This document shows, piece by piece, positions 34,708 to 42,955 of a stretch of 64,000 nt of DNA (the first letter of the stretch is position 1; the number at the start of each line of letters is the position of its first letter). The DNA is taken from assembly GCF_001894745.1 (NCBI RefSeq), contig NZ_BBYF01000009.1:124001-188000 (forward strand), written 5' to 3'. The notes below the pieces were generated by a model. It saw nothing but the letters and a program-made list of their open reading frames with translations. It did not search any database and was not told where the DNA came from. Origin of the DNA: Paenibacillus sp. NAIST15-1. Its GTDB lineage: Bacteria > Bacillota > Bacilli > Paenibacillales > Paenibacillaceae. The translations under genes were made by a program, and so were the position numbers.

Positions 34708-34998
34708 ATGGCATTTGTATCGCCTCAAGGACCACAAGGAATACAGCAGGCACCATCCTCCCCTCCTCCACAATTTGCACCACCACAACCCGCTGCTACA
34801 GCGTTCGCCATCGATCCTGGAGCTATTTCTGGTTGTTTATTCCGCAACACGTATGTGTGGTTGAGAAATGGGAACTCGTTCTGGTTCTTCCCAACCTTTG
34901 TTGGACGTAGATCCGTTGCAGGTTTTAGGTGGACCGGTTTTGGATGGATGTATACGGGAGTCGATCTAAGAAGCATTGTGTCATTTACATGTTTTTAG
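34708..34998 (+). CDS. hypothetical Gln/Pro-rich small protein, 96 aa
   Basis: ATG 34708 follows AAGGAGTG. The first 35 residues are Pro/Gln/Ala-rich (GPQGIQQAPSSPPPQFAPPQPAAT). The rest is a compact aromatic domain (CLFRNTYVWLRNGNSFWFFPTFVGRRSVAGFRWTGFGWMYTGVDLRSIVSFTCF) with two Cys near its ends. Proteins of this type recur in spore-forming Bacillales without assigned function. It probably shares a transcript with the preceding gene. Confidence 0.65.
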   Translation: MAFVSPQGPQGIQQAPSSPPPQFAPPQPAATAFAIDPGAISGCLFRNTYVWLRNGNSFWFFPTFVGRRSVAGFRWTGFGWMYTGVDLRSIVSFTCF

Positions 34999-35011
34999 AG
35001 AAGAAAATAGC

Positions 35012-35044
35012 GGCCCAGTCCCTTACCGGTACTGGGCTTTTGCA
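35012..35044 (+). terminator. terminator overlapping the ribD stop
   Basis: GCCCAGT...ACTGGGC followed by TTTT, just past the 96-aa protein. The hairpin lies partly inside the last codons of ribD on the other strand, so the two convergent genes share it. Confidence 0.75.
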
Positions 35045-36144
35045 TATGGGTAACCCACAAATTTAAAATCTTTACCTAAGGGCTGCACACTGACATTGTG
35101 AAGCTCTACAGCGCCACTCATCTTTTCGATCCCTGTCCCGCCGAGAAAGGACGATGCATTCCGACCACCTATCAACTTTGGAGCCATGTAAATAATGACT
35201 TTGTCGATGAGTTTATTCTCAAAAAAGGCTGCATTGATTTCACTACCGCCTTCTATCAAAACGGAAGAGATCATCTCCCTGCCCAAAAGCTGAATAACTT
35301 CGGTTGGATTGACCCTGCCCGTCTGTTCCGTAACAAAGACTTTAACGCCTGCCTTTTCTAATGCCGCCCTCTTCTCGGCGTCATGAGAAGTTGTTGTAAA
35401 CACCCAAGTAGGAGCTTCTCCATCTGTAACTACCTTAGCCCCCAAAGGTAACCGTAAAGAGGAATCCAAAACCACGCGTATCGGATTCCTACCGTTAGGC
35501 AGCCTTGTTGTAAGCTCGGGGTCATCTGTAAGCACCGTGTTGACGCCAACTAGGATCGCGGCATTCTGATTACGGAGAACGTGGACATCTTCCCGAGCTG
35601 CTTCTGAAGTAATCCATTTGCTATCGGAAGAGTAGCTATTGATTTTCCCATCCATCGTGATTGCTGTTTTTAAAGTCACAAACGGAATATGCTGTACAAT
35701 GAATTTATTGAAAACCTCATTCATTTGGTAAGATTCTTCTTCACATACTCCCGTGATGACTTCGATTCCTGCCTCCCGGAGAATATCCACCCCTCTCCCC
35801 GAAACGAGCGGGTTAGGGTCAAGTGCTGCGATCACCACTTTTTTAATGCCTGCTTCAACAATAGCAACTGCGCATGGCCCTGTTCTGCCATAATGGGAAC
35901 AAGGCTCAAGCGTCACATAGATGGTCGCTCCCCGCGTAAGCTCTCCAGCCATGCGGATCGCATGGATTTCGGCATGGGGTTCGCCTGCCTTCATATGAAC
36001 TCCGATGCCCACGATGCGGTTTTCGTTGACAATCACAGACCCTACAAGCGGGTTGGGATCAGTCTGCCCCTTCATGGCCTTTGCATTCTGTATGGCCAGC
36101 CGCATATAGAATTCATGGTTATTCATCATTGTTGCAGGAGCCAT
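35023..36144 (-). CDS. ribD: riboflavin biosynthesis deaminase/reductase
   Basis: A 373-residue bifunctional enzyme. The N-terminal zinc deaminase has HAEIHAI and PCSHYGRTGPCAVAIVEAG (His, two Cys). The C-terminal reductase has VTLKTAITMDGKINSYSSDSKWIT, ILVGVNTVLTDDPELTTRLPNGRNPIRVVLD and VLIEGGSEINAAFFENKLIDKVIIY. It converts the product of GTP cyclohydrolase II to 5-amino-6-ribitylaminouracil phosphate. It overlaps ribA by 26 bp if the first ATG is used; ATG 36129/36126 are alternatives. Here it lies outside a full rib operon, after ribA. Confidence 0.93.
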   Translation of the reverse strand: MAPATMMNNHEFYMRLAIQNAKAMKGQTDPNPLVGSVIVNENRIVGIGVHMKAGEPHAEIHAIRMAGELTRGATIYVTLEPCSHYGRTGPCAVAIVEAGIKKVVIAALDPNPLVSGRGVDILREAGIEVITGVCEEESYQMNEVFNKFIVQHIPFVTLKTAITMDGKINSYSSDSKWITSEAAREDVHVLRNQNAAILVGVNTVLTDDPELTTRLPNGRNPIRVVLDSSLRLPLGAKVVTDGEAPTWVFTTTSHDAEKRAALEKAGVKVFVTEQTGRVNPTEVIQLLGREMISSVLIEGGSEINAAFFENKLIDKVIIYMAPKLIGGRNASSFLGGTGIEKMSGAVELHNVSVQPLGKDFKFVGYPYAKAQYR

Positions 36145-36883
36145 TCCCTTCGTTTATATGTCCCGACCGCACGATTTTGGTTTTTAAGTATTTTTCATTA
36201 TATTCCGATACATCCCCCCAAAGCTGTACCCGATCTTCCACTGCCATGCCTGCGTTTCGAAGCGCATCAATCTTTTTAGGGTTATTGGTTATCAGTGTAA
36301 CCGGTTTGGTCCGAAGGACATTTAATACTTGTATCGCATCACTATAGTCACGGGCATCGTCAACAAATCCAAGTTTAAGATTGGCATCTACGGTATCGTA
36401 ACCATTTTGCTGAAGGATATAAGCCAGCGCTTTACTGAAAAGCCCGATCCCTCTGCCTTCGTGGTTGGCAAGATAAAACAGCGCGCCAGTTCCATGTTCG
36501 GCAATATGCACCAATGACTGCTCTAGCTGATATCCGCAATCACAGCGTTTGCTGCCGAAAATATCCCCCGTGTGGCAAATGGAATGGAACCGGATTAAAG
36601 CATGATCTGCATTCTCGAAGTCTCCGTGCACCAGCACACTCGATTGTTGAAATTCAGCTAAATTCACATTTGATAATTTGGCAACAATATGCTCAAAATC
36701 TTCCGTTACCTCGCTGCAATTCAACCAGCAATACCATTTAAACTGAACGGTCTCCCCCTGCAAATTAATCGGAAGATTTATTGGTCCGACTAGATAAATG
36801 GCACCGTTTTCCGTGTTGATCATTTTAATTCTCTCTTGTAGAAGAGAAATGACTTTCGGATCAAACTCCTTAACAGCAGGCAT
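36119..36883 (-). CDS. ribA: GTP cyclohydrolase II (monofunctional RibA)
   Basis: A 254-residue enzyme opening GTP to the 2,5-diaminopyrimidine intermediate. The zinc site is in HSICHTGDIFGSKRCDCGYQLEQSL (three Cys). NHEGRGIGLFSKALAY is the GTP-phosphate loop (usually QEGRGIGL). VLRTKPVTLITNNPKKIDALRNAGMAVEDRV is the C-terminal hallmark. No RibB domain is fused. The start is ATG 36883 because AGAGGAG lies just upstream, inside the longer frame. An N-terminal extension of about 60 residues is longer than in bacterial RibA cores. It is coupled to ribD and follows the esterase gene by 55 bp. Confidence 0.9.
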   Translation of the reverse strand: MPAVKEFDPKVISLLQERIKMINTENGAIYLVGPINLPINLQGETVQFKWYCWLNCSEVTEDFEHIVAKLSNVNLAEFQQSSVLVHGDFENADHALIRFHSICHTGDIFGSKRCDCGYQLEQSLVHIAEHGTGALFYLANHEGRGIGLFSKALAYILQQNGYDTVDANLKLGFVDDARDYSDAIQVLNVLRTKPVTLITNNPKKIDALRNAGMAVEDRVQLWGDVSEYNEKYLKTKIVRSGHINEGNGSCNNDE

Positions 36884-36938
36884 TAACACAACTCCTCTTT
36901 TAACCAATGTTTATGTTTTATTGTGAACGAAACAACTT

Positions 36939-37598
36939 TTATTCCCTGTTAATGGTTAAACCAGCATCCCGCCTAAGCCAATCCAGAACATCACGTTGAT
37001 TTTCTTCCGAAACGCCATGGTCGGTCGGGTATATCTTTAATGTGATTCGTTGCGTGTGTTCCTTTAAATATGTCGCCGTTTCATGCACGATTCTGACTGG
37101 GAATACGGAATCATACTCACCGTGCGAGACAAATACCGATACATTATTCAGACTTCGAAGTGAATATTCCGTCTTTACAAAGTCAGGAATGTATCCATTC
37201 AACGCAACAATTCCCTTTAGTTGATCCCCCATTGTAAGTGCAAGCGTCATGGATAAAATGGCGCCTTGACTGAAGCCGAGCAAGTAACATTTGCCCGGAT
37301 CGATTGGATACTTATCCATCGCATATTGAATGAAAGCTTCGAGCTGTTTTATCGCCTCATCAAACATCTCTCGAATGGGATTGCCCAAACTTTTCAGTTC
37401 GTAATATTGATATCCTGCACCAAGCGGTAGATTACCGCGAATCCCAATGACAATGAAATCATCACTTATAGGTGCTACCAAGCCAAACATATTTCCTTCA
37501 TTAGAACCTTTACCGTGCAGCGTAAAAATAACCGGGTATTTCTTATTCGGTACTACATTGGCAGGCAGGTGAACGTCATATTGGTAAAACGGAGTCAT
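36939..37598 (-). CDS. alpha/beta hydrolase, phospholipase/carboxylesterase (MhqD-like)
   Basis: A 219-residue serine hydrolase. The nucleophile elbow is LLGFSQGAI, the Asp lies in SHGEYDSVFPV and the His in PTDHGVSEEN. The oxyanion strand is IFTLHGKGSNEGN. It resembles B. subtilis MhqD, a member of the quinone-responsive MhqR regulon. ATG 37598 overlaps the DoxX stop by ATGA and has AGGGTGG upstream, so the two are translationally coupled. Possible roles are hydrolysis of esterified aromatic products or lipids (inference). Confidence 0.85.
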   Translation of the reverse strand: MTPFYQYDVHLPANVVPNKKYPVIFTLHGKGSNEGNMFGLVAPISDDFIVIGIRGNLPLGAGYQYYELKSLGNPIREMFDEAIKQLEAFIQYAMDKYPIDPGKCYLLGFSQGAILSMTLALTMGDQLKGIVALNGYIPDFVKTEYSLRSLNNVSVFVSHGEYDSVFPVRIVHETATYLKEHTQRITLKIYPTDHGVSEENQRDVLDWLRRDAGLTINRE

Positions 37599-38017
37599 TT
37601 GAACCACCCTTTTTGAGACGCTTTTCCTGCCATAATAATGTGGTCAAGCGAGAATGGCGACCGGTCGGCCACTGCAAGGTATAAAGAAACCATCATAAAT
37701 CCAAGATCCAACTCATAGCCAGCCATTTGAGCATTGCCAAGAAGTCCGGCGGAGAGTTTTGCAGTCAGTATTGCACCAATAAGCATTACTACGAATAACG
37801 CCGCTACATAACGGGTAAACAATCCCGCTATCAGCATAACACCGCCCACAAGCTCAAGCAGCGCCACGATATAAGCCGCAAATCCAGGGATACCAATGGA
37901 ACTGAACCATGCCTCAACATTAGTCATGCCCATTTGAAATTTCGCGATACCATGAAACATAAATATGATTCCTAGCACTACACGCATAATAATTGTTACA
38001 GCAGCTGTCTTCGTCAC
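37595..38017 (-). CDS. DoxX-family membrane protein (MhqP/CatD-like)
   Basis: A 140-residue protein with four helices: VTIIMRVVLGIIFMFHGIAKF, AAYIVALLELVGGVMLIAGL, YVAALFVVMLIGAILTAKL and DLGFMMVSLYLAVADR. The FHGIAKFQMG and ELVGGVMLIAGLFTR motifs are DoxX signatures. Homologues MhqP and CatD act in quinone and catechol stress in B. subtilis. The start is GTG 38017, preceded by GAGGGTGA; the ATG at 38047 lies amid the operator-like repeats. First gene of a probable operon with esterase, ribA and ribD. Confidence 0.85.
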   Translation of the reverse strand: MTKTAAVTIIMRVVLGIIFMFHGIAKFQMGMTNVEAWFSSIGIPGFAAYIVALLELVGGVMLIAGLFTRYVAALFVVMLIGAILTAKLSAGLLGNAQMAGYELDLGFMMVSLYLAVADRSPFSLDHIIMAGKASQKGWFK

Positions 38018-38033
38018 ACAAATCACCCTCAAA

Positions 38034-38145
38034 ATAATATTAGTCATAAAGAAATAAAATTCATATTAGTAATACTAATCAAAAGCAAGTAGCGTGTCAA
38101 CAAAAAAATTGCTAATATACAATTATATTTGTTATCACTAATATT
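38034..38145. promoter_or_regulatory. divergent control region with ATTAGT-type dyads
   Basis: ATTAGTAATACTAAT (38065-38079) is a perfect 7-1-7 palindrome. Related half sites ATATTAGT (about 38037-38044) and ACTAATATT (about 38134-38142) flank it, one next to each divergent start. The arrangement suggests shared control of the doxX operon and the XRE-cupin gene, either by the XRE protein or by a YodB/MhqR-type repressor elsewhere. Confidence 0.55.
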
Positions 38146-38161
38146 AAAGAGGTGCAGTCCT

Positions 38162-38713
38162 ATGGATATTGGCTCCACAATACGTGCTATCCGAAAACGA
38201 AAAAATATAACTATTGCTCAGATCTGCGAAGAAACTGGTCTATCACAAGGATTCATGAGTCAAGTGGAAACGAATAAGACTTCCCCTTCCATATCAACTC
38301 TAGAAAACATCGCAAAAGCACTAAAAGTACCTTTAGCTTACTTGCTATTAAAGAAAGAAGATCGGATGAATATTGTTCGTAAAGATGAGCGAAGCATTAC
38401 GACAAGCGGTTCTGATAAGTTAACAGTGCAGCACTTAAGCTCTACGAAGAACGTAAGGATGATGGTCGTAGAGTTTCCTCCAGGGGCTTCGACAGGGATT
38501 GCTCCACATGCGCATGAAGGTGAGGAGGTTCATGTTGTCATTGAGGGAAGAATCTACGCGGAGCAGGGAGAAGACGCGGCCGAATTTGAAAAAGGTGATT
38601 CCTTCAGTTGGAACGCATGTACACCCCATTTGGTGAAAAACATCGGTGATGAAACTGCCATCGTTCTAATATCCATCTATACGGAGAACGACAACAATCG
38701 GGAGCTAATCTAA
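38162..38713 (+). CDS. XRE-family regulator with cupin domain
   Basis: A 183-residue regulator. Residues 1-60 are a Cro/CI HTH (IGSTIRAIRKRKNITIAQICEETGLSQGFMSQVETNKTSPSISTLENIAKALKVPLAYLL). Residues 105-180 form a cupin barrel (VVEFPPGASTGIAPHAHEGEEVHVVIEGRIYAEQGEDAAEFEKGDSFSWNACTPHLVKNIGDETAIVLIS) with His residues placed to bind metal. This layout is common in small-molecule-sensing regulators. Start ATG 38162 has AAAGAGGTG upstream. It is divergent from the doxX operon and probably regulates it. Confidence 0.88.
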   Translation: MDIGSTIRAIRKRKNITIAQICEETGLSQGFMSQVETNKTSPSISTLENIAKALKVPLAYLLLKKEDRMNIVRKDERSITTSGSDKLTVQHLSSTKNVRMMVVEFPPGASTGIAPHAHEGEEVHVVIEGRIYAEQGEDAAEFEKGDSFSWNACTPHLVKNIGDETAIVLISIYTENDNNRELI

Positions 38714-38737
38714 CTATCAGCTATGTTCGTAGGACAT

Positions 38738-38777
38738 AAAAACGAGGAGTCTTGCCAGTGGCAGAACTCCTCGTTTC
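38738..38777. terminator. bidirectional terminator between convergent genes
   Basis: AAAACGAGGAGT-cTTGCC-agt-GGCAg-AACTCCTCGTTT forms a long hairpin. A/T-runs on both sides allow use by both the XRE gene and oleate hydratase. Confidence 0.8.
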
Positions 38778-38785
38778 GTCTATGT

Positions 38786-40555
38786 TTAAATCAACTTATA
38801 CTCTTTAAGCAGCTGCATGATTCTGGTGTGAGAAACTTTTTGCACACCCGTCACTGCTGCTAATTGGATTGCTGGAGGCAGTTCCATATCGATTAGCTTC
38901 TTGCCGTCCATCATTTTCGCTGTGGAATCCAACAACACACGGACATCATAAGCGGATCCAAATACTTCTGGCACGCCGCGATCAATGTCAAGAAGCGTGT
39001 ATACAGCTTCCATGGCGGTACGCACCGAATACTCCGTGGTGAATACCGTGTCTCGCGGTGTTTCGGCAAAGTTACCGATAAAGGCAGCGTTGATACAACC
39101 ATCAGGAACTACATTCGGACGGTCTCCCGCAGCTCTTGGCATGAAGTAAGAGGTAACATAAGGCATCATGCAAGGCACACAGTTTGCGGAGTTTACGGCA
39201 AGATCGTGAATCTCTGCTTCAGGTACGCCCATGTGGTAGAGCCATTCTTCCGTGATCTCGATACCCGTGCAGTCCTTCATCGGTTTCTTGATGTAGTCAC
39301 CTGGCACGTCGCAATACAAGCTGTAAACCCATACGACGAGCTGATCTTTTGGCTGCGATTTGAAGTGAGGCTGTCGGTTCAAGGTAAAGCTCATCAGCCA
39401 TTTTGAATCTTTTACTGTCACGATACCGCCGGTAACGACCTTGCCACTGAATGGATCCCGCTTGCAAATTTTCTCGATGTAAGGAGGGATTCGGTCATCC
39501 AACGTTGTAACCGTAGCAGACTCCCAGTTGCTTTCCGCAATGTTGCCACAAAATTTGTCTGGACGGCCGAAGGCAGGATCCTGCTCCGCAATCTTCTTCC
39601 AAAGCTCCCAGCTTCCCCCGAGGGAGGTATTCATAATGGCAGGAGTGTTGTTGTCGCCTAAAGTGGAGCTCTCGGTATTGCTGCCATTCGTGATGAATAC
39701 CAGATCATTTTCAGTCAGGTCAAAGTATTTTTCTTGTCCGTGTTGAACATAGACCAGCTTTTTAGCAACTTTCTTGTTCTCCGTAATATCAAACTCAACA
39801 TTCGTTACGGTCGTTGCATATTGGAAGGTGACGCCATGGCCTTGCAAATACTTCATTAGCGGCAGTGCAAGAGACTCGTACTGATTGTATTTTGTAAATT
39901 TCAACGCTGAGAAATCTGGCAATCCCCCGATATGATGAATGAATCTAGCGATATATCTACGCATTTCCATCGCGCTATGCCAAGGCTCAAATGCAAACAT
40001 CGTCTGCCAGTAAAGCCAGAAATTCGAGTTAAAGAAATCTTCCGAGAAGACATCTGTAATTTTCATATCTTCAAGCGCTTCTTCTGGAGTAAAGAACAAC
40101 TTAATAATTTCCATCGAAGCGGTTTGAGTAAGTGTGAATTTGCCATCGGTATGTGCATCCTCACCACGATTGAGAATAGCACGCTGCAAGGAGAAGTTCG
40201 GATCCTCTTTGTTTAGCCAGTAAAATTCATCTAAGACCGATGCACCCTCTGTTTCAAGTGAAGGAATAGAGCGGAATAGATCCCACAGGCATTCGAAGTG
40301 GTTCTCCATTTCCCGGCCACCGCGGATAATGAACCCCCGACCGTCATCGTAGATGCCGTCTAATCCACCTCCAGCAATATCGAGTTCTTCAAGAATATGA
40401 ATGTTTTCCCCCTTCATCTGACCATCCCGTATAAGGAATGCGGCTGCGGACAGTGATGCAAGACCAGAGCCAATCAGATAGGCGGATTTTTGATCAACAC
40501 CGAGTGGTTTCTTTGGACGGGCAAAAGCTTCATAGTTACCATTGCTATAATACAT
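38786..40555 (-). CDS. ohyA: oleate hydratase
   Basis: A 589-residue FAD-dependent fatty acid hydratase adding water to the cis-9 double bond of oleate or related acids. The FAD fingerprint [21 protein letters not shown] opens the protein, [42 protein letters not shown] contains the active-site Glu, and [15 protein letters not shown] and [27 protein letters not shown] are family signatures. Length is typical. ATG 40555 follows AAAGGAGG. In Gram-positive bacteria it detoxifies unsaturated fatty acids. The divergent TetR gene is a likely controller. Confidence 0.95.
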   Translation of the reverse strand: MYYSNGNYEAFARPKKPLGVDQKSAYLIGSGLASLSAAAFLIRDGQMKGENIHILEELDIAGGGLDGIYDDGRGFIIRGGREMENHFECLWDLFRSIPSLETEGASVLDEFYWLNKEDPNFSLQRAILNRGEDAHTDGKFTLTQTASMEIIKLFFTPEEALEDMKITDVFSEDFFNSNFWLYWQTMFAFEPWHSAMEMRRYIARFIHHIGGLPDFSALKFTKYNQYESLALPLMKYLQGHGVTFQYATTVTNVEFDITENKKVAKKLVYVQHGQEKYFDLTENDLVFITNGSNTESSTLGDNNTPAIMNTSLGGSWELWKKIAEQDPAFGRPDKFCGNIAESNWESATVTTLDDRIPPYIEKICKRDPFSGKVVTGGIVTVKDSKWLMSFTLNRQPHFKSQPKDQLVVWVYSLYCDVPGDYIKKPMKDCTGIEITEEWLYHMGVPEAEIHDLAVNSANCVPCMMPYVTSYFMPRAAGDRPNVVPDGCINAAFIGNFAETPRDTVFTTEYSVRTAMEAVYTLLDIDRGVPEVFGSAYDVRVLLDSTAKMMDGKKLIDMELPPAIQLAAVTGVQKVSHTRIMQLLKEYKLI

Positions 40556-40636
40556 CCTTATAACCTCCTTTAGTGGTCCTGACACCTCCACTTTATAAGA
40601 GTATGAATGCAATAAAAATAGACAGGTAAAGCCCTG

Positions 40637-40674
40637 TGTCTAAAATTTAAACTTCAGGAGCCATATGTCTAAAA
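40637..40674. promoter_or_regulatory. direct repeats in the oleate hydratase/TetR interval
   Basis: TGTCTAAAA occurs at 40637-40645 and 40666-40674, spaced 29 bp, in the divergent control region. It could mark binding of the adjacent TetR-type protein; evidence is weak. Confidence 0.3.
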
Positions 40675-40707
40675 AATCCATCGGTTATGGTAGAATAATA
40701 AGAAACA

Positions 40708-41283
40708 TTGCATCCTAAGGAGAGGTTTCCAATTCATCCGTACACCAAGCATGCATTAGCTGATGCATTGAAGGATATGCTGGGCACCAAGACTTTAGAT
40801 AAAATAACGGTTAAAGACTTAGTGGAAGCCTGCAAGTTGAATCGCCAAACCTTTTACTATCATTTTCAGGATATTTATGACCTGCTCGGATGGATATATA
40901 AAACGGAGGCACTAGGTGCTATCCAGAATAACAAATCCTATGCGACTTGGCAGCAGGGGCTATTAATCATTTTAGAATTTGTGGAGAGCAACAAGGCGCT
41001 TTGCATGAACACATGTCGTTCTCTTGGAAAAGAGCATTTGGAAATGTTTTTAAATCAGGTTTTGTTTGAACTCCTGAGCAATGTCATCAATGAAGTTTCG
41101 GATTCCCGTGTGATTTCAGAAAAAGACAGGACGTTCATCGTTCAATTTTACAGTCATGCCTTTGCAGGAACGCTGCTGGATTGGATTGAGGATGGGATGA
41201 AAACACCCTGTGAGGTGATCGTGAACCACATCGTTCGACTAATGGATGGGCGTTTTATGGATGCAGTGGAGCGTTTTAAGTGA
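40708..41283 (+). CDS. TetR-family regulator (DhaS-like), unusual start
   Basis: About 183-191 residues. The HTH reads HPYTKHALADALKDMLGTKTLDKITVKDLVEACKLNRQTFYYHFQDIYDLLGWIY, typical of the DhaS-like TetR branch with the TetR_C_8 domain (FYSHAFAGTLLDWIEDGMKTP). The frame opens with TTG 40708, which has no ribosome binding site. A strong AAGGAGAGG (40717-40725) lies inside the frame and points to ATT 40732 as the initiation codon. This is rare but would give a normal-length protein. It is divergent from oleate hydratase and is its probable regulator. Confidence 0.8.
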   Translation: MHPKERFPIHPYTKHALADALKDMLGTKTLDKITVKDLVEACKLNRQTFYYHFQDIYDLLGWIYKTEALGAIQNNKSYATWQQGLLIILEFVESNKALCMNTCRSLGKEHLEMFLNQVLFELLSNVINEVSDSRVISEKDRTFIVQFYSHAFAGTLLDWIEDGMKTPCEVIVNHIVRLMDGRFMDAVERFK

Positions 41284-41348
41284 ATTTTATCTTGTTTCAT
41301 TAATTAACCCCATATTAATATGTAGTACTGAGATTTGAAGGTTATTGT

Positions 41349-41424
41349 CCTTAGTGGTTGAAATCGATGCCGTGCTCGTCTCGTCTGCTGTTGTTTTCCT
41401 TCGAAGCAAATCCATCGCTTCCTG
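41349..41424. repeat. dispersed non-coding repeat, copy 2
   Basis: CTTAGTGGTTGAAATCGATG and the following CCGTGCTCGT...TTTCCTTCGAAGCAA..TCC..CGCT.CCTG match 44164-44235 nearly throughout, apart from a few substitutions and a short insertion. It lies between the TetR gene and the lipoprotein gene. Confidence 0.7.
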
Positions 41425-41562
41425 TAGGAATACTAAATCTATTATTTCTATCATTTTTTACAAATTGATACTTAATTTAATGAAAACGACCTGGATTTTA
41501 CTACCAAATACCCCCTATACCTGATAGACTAACGAATAGTATTATATTTCAAGGGGGAAAAC

Positions 41563-42018
41563 ATGAAGAACATCACAAAATTTCTATCTATTTTATTAGC
41601 CGCAGTGATTATATTATCTGGATGCTCAAGTAATAATGCTGCGGATTCGAAGGATCGATCTGCGGATGAGAAGCTGGCATTATCCTATGTCACAAACTAC
41701 CACAATGGAACGAAAGAGGCCAAAACGAAGTTTGTTGATGAGAGTATACACCCTGATGTGCAAGGTAAATTCCGTGTTGGTGCTAAGAGAGCGCTCCCGG
41801 AGGACGAGCAGCTGAAGGATCCGAAGGTTGTAGAATCTGCTGATTATGATGACGGAGACACAAAAGGATCATTAGTACTCATTCAATCGGCAGACGATAA
41901 AGAAATGATTGCGCTGATTACCGAAAATAAAGTTTACATGCATTTTAGTCTACAGAACACGGCTCCAGATACGTACCAAGAAATACGTAGTCAATTTAAA
42001 ACAGCTAAAAAAGGCTAA
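41563..42018 (+). CDS. small lipoprotein, 151 aa
   Basis: The signal peptide KNITKFLSILLAAVIILSGCSSNN has a lipobox LSGC, so the mature N-terminal Cys21 is lipidated on the outer face of the membrane. The mature domain is about 130 residues with DEKLALSYVTNYHNGTKEAKTKFVDESIHPDVQ and a beta-rich C-terminal half (GSLVLIQSADDKEMIALITENKVYMHFSLQ). It has an NTF2-like feel but no clear assignment. A GGGGGAAAAC site precedes ATG 41563. The function is unknown. Confidence 0.8.
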   Translation: MKNITKFLSILLAAVIILSGCSSNNAADSKDRSADEKLALSYVTNYHNGTKEAKTKFVDESIHPDVQGKFRVGAKRALPEDEQLKDPKVVESADYDDGDTKGSLVLIQSADDKEMIALITENKVYMHFSLQNTAPDTYQEIRSQFKTAKKG

Positions 42019-42035
42019 ATAATAAAATTGAAAAA

Positions 42036-42174
42036 GAGCCACCGGATCTGAACTGAACCCGCCAGTAGACATTAGAATACAATGATTAAGCAGCCTTAGC
42101 TCGTACTCCATCGGGCTAAGGCTGTTTAGTTTTTTCTGCAGCCGTTCATCCCTAATTCCTATCCCCTGTCTTTT
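42036..42174 (-). pseudogene. IS3-family transposase C-terminal remnant
   Basis: Translated on the minus strand from about 42174, the frame reads GIRDERLQKKLNSLSPMEYE and continues to LRLLNHCIL. This matches the C-terminus of IS3-family (IS150-type) transposases, where (N)ER.Q.KL..LSP.EYR is nearly invariant. The following TGTCTACTGGCGGGTTCAGT resembles an IS3-type right end. No other part of the element or an intact ORF is present. The hairpin around the SPMEYE codons (42091-42136), with TTTAGTTTTTT on the plus strand, could double as a terminator for the lipoprotein gene. Confidence 0.6.
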
Positions 42175-42340
42175 CCAACCCTTTTGATTTTTTCATTGGA
42201 TGTTCGCCTTTTTTGGGCATAGCGAAAAATGTTCATCTAGGCATTTGAACAGGCTAAATTTCTAGATACCCATACAATAGGAATAGAATAGGGAAAATGC
42301 CTTGTACCCGTCCAATTATATGAATTTGAGGTGACGGTCT

Positions 42341-42955
42341 TTGGATTGGAATCAAAACAGAGGAACTTACCATGCATTTATCAGCCTTGGAGCAACGTGC
42401 CAGACTGCGCATCAATTAAGAAGACTAAAACTCCGTAAATTTAGTGGCCCACTTGATTGGTTCATTTCCTATCCTTCCTCGAAAATTTCACATCTTCTCA
42501 AGACAAGGTTCAATGGATTTATGGAATTAGACAAATTGCGTCTTATAAACATAGTCGATAATCATTATGTTTTACGTGATACGGAATACCATGTAGATTC
42601 GTATCATGATTTCCCCGTTCCTTATAATCCCAACCAGCTGTACCCCAAGTTTAAAGAGACAATGGATCGTAGGGTATCCAGATTTTTGAAAACAATAAAA
42701 ACCGGCCCTGTTTGTTTCGTTCGTACAGAAACCTCAAGCTCTGAGGCGCGGCTCCTGGAACAAGCTTTATATGGCATTTCGCACAAAGATTTCAGGATAC
42801 TCATAGTTAATTTCCATAATCAGTGGGGAAAAGGCGTCATTTATGACGATTGGGGATTGCAGCGCGTTTCTTCTGTCAAAATTCCACCAGGCAAGAATTG
42901 GAGAGGCTCAGACCATCATTGGGATCTCATTATGAAAGGGTTTAAATCGGTATAG
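42341..42955 (+). CDS. DUF1796 family putative cysteine peptidase
   Basis: A 204-residue protein. The opening HAFISLGATCQTAHQLRRLKLRKFSGPLDWFIS is the DUF1796 hallmark, with the conserved Cys after SLGxxC and the GPxDW motif. VDNHYVLRDTEYHVDSYHDFP supplies His/Asp candidates, and GPVCFVRTETSSSEARLLEQAL is the second conserved block. The fold is thought to be papain-like; enzymatic activity is not established. The start is TTG 42341 with GAGGTGA 6 nt upstream. It is an isolated gene flanked by the IS remnant and a gene-poor stretch. Confidence 0.82.
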   Translation: MDWNQNRGTYHAFISLGATCQTAHQLRRLKLRKFSGPLDWFISYPSSKISHLLKTRFNGFMELDKLRLINIVDNHYVLRDTEYHVDSYHDFPVPYNPNQLYPKFKETMDRRVSRFLKTIKTGPVCFVRTETSSSEARLLEQALYGISHKDFRILIVNFHNQWGKGVIYDDWGLQRVSSVKIPPGKNWRGSDHHWDLIMKGFKSV

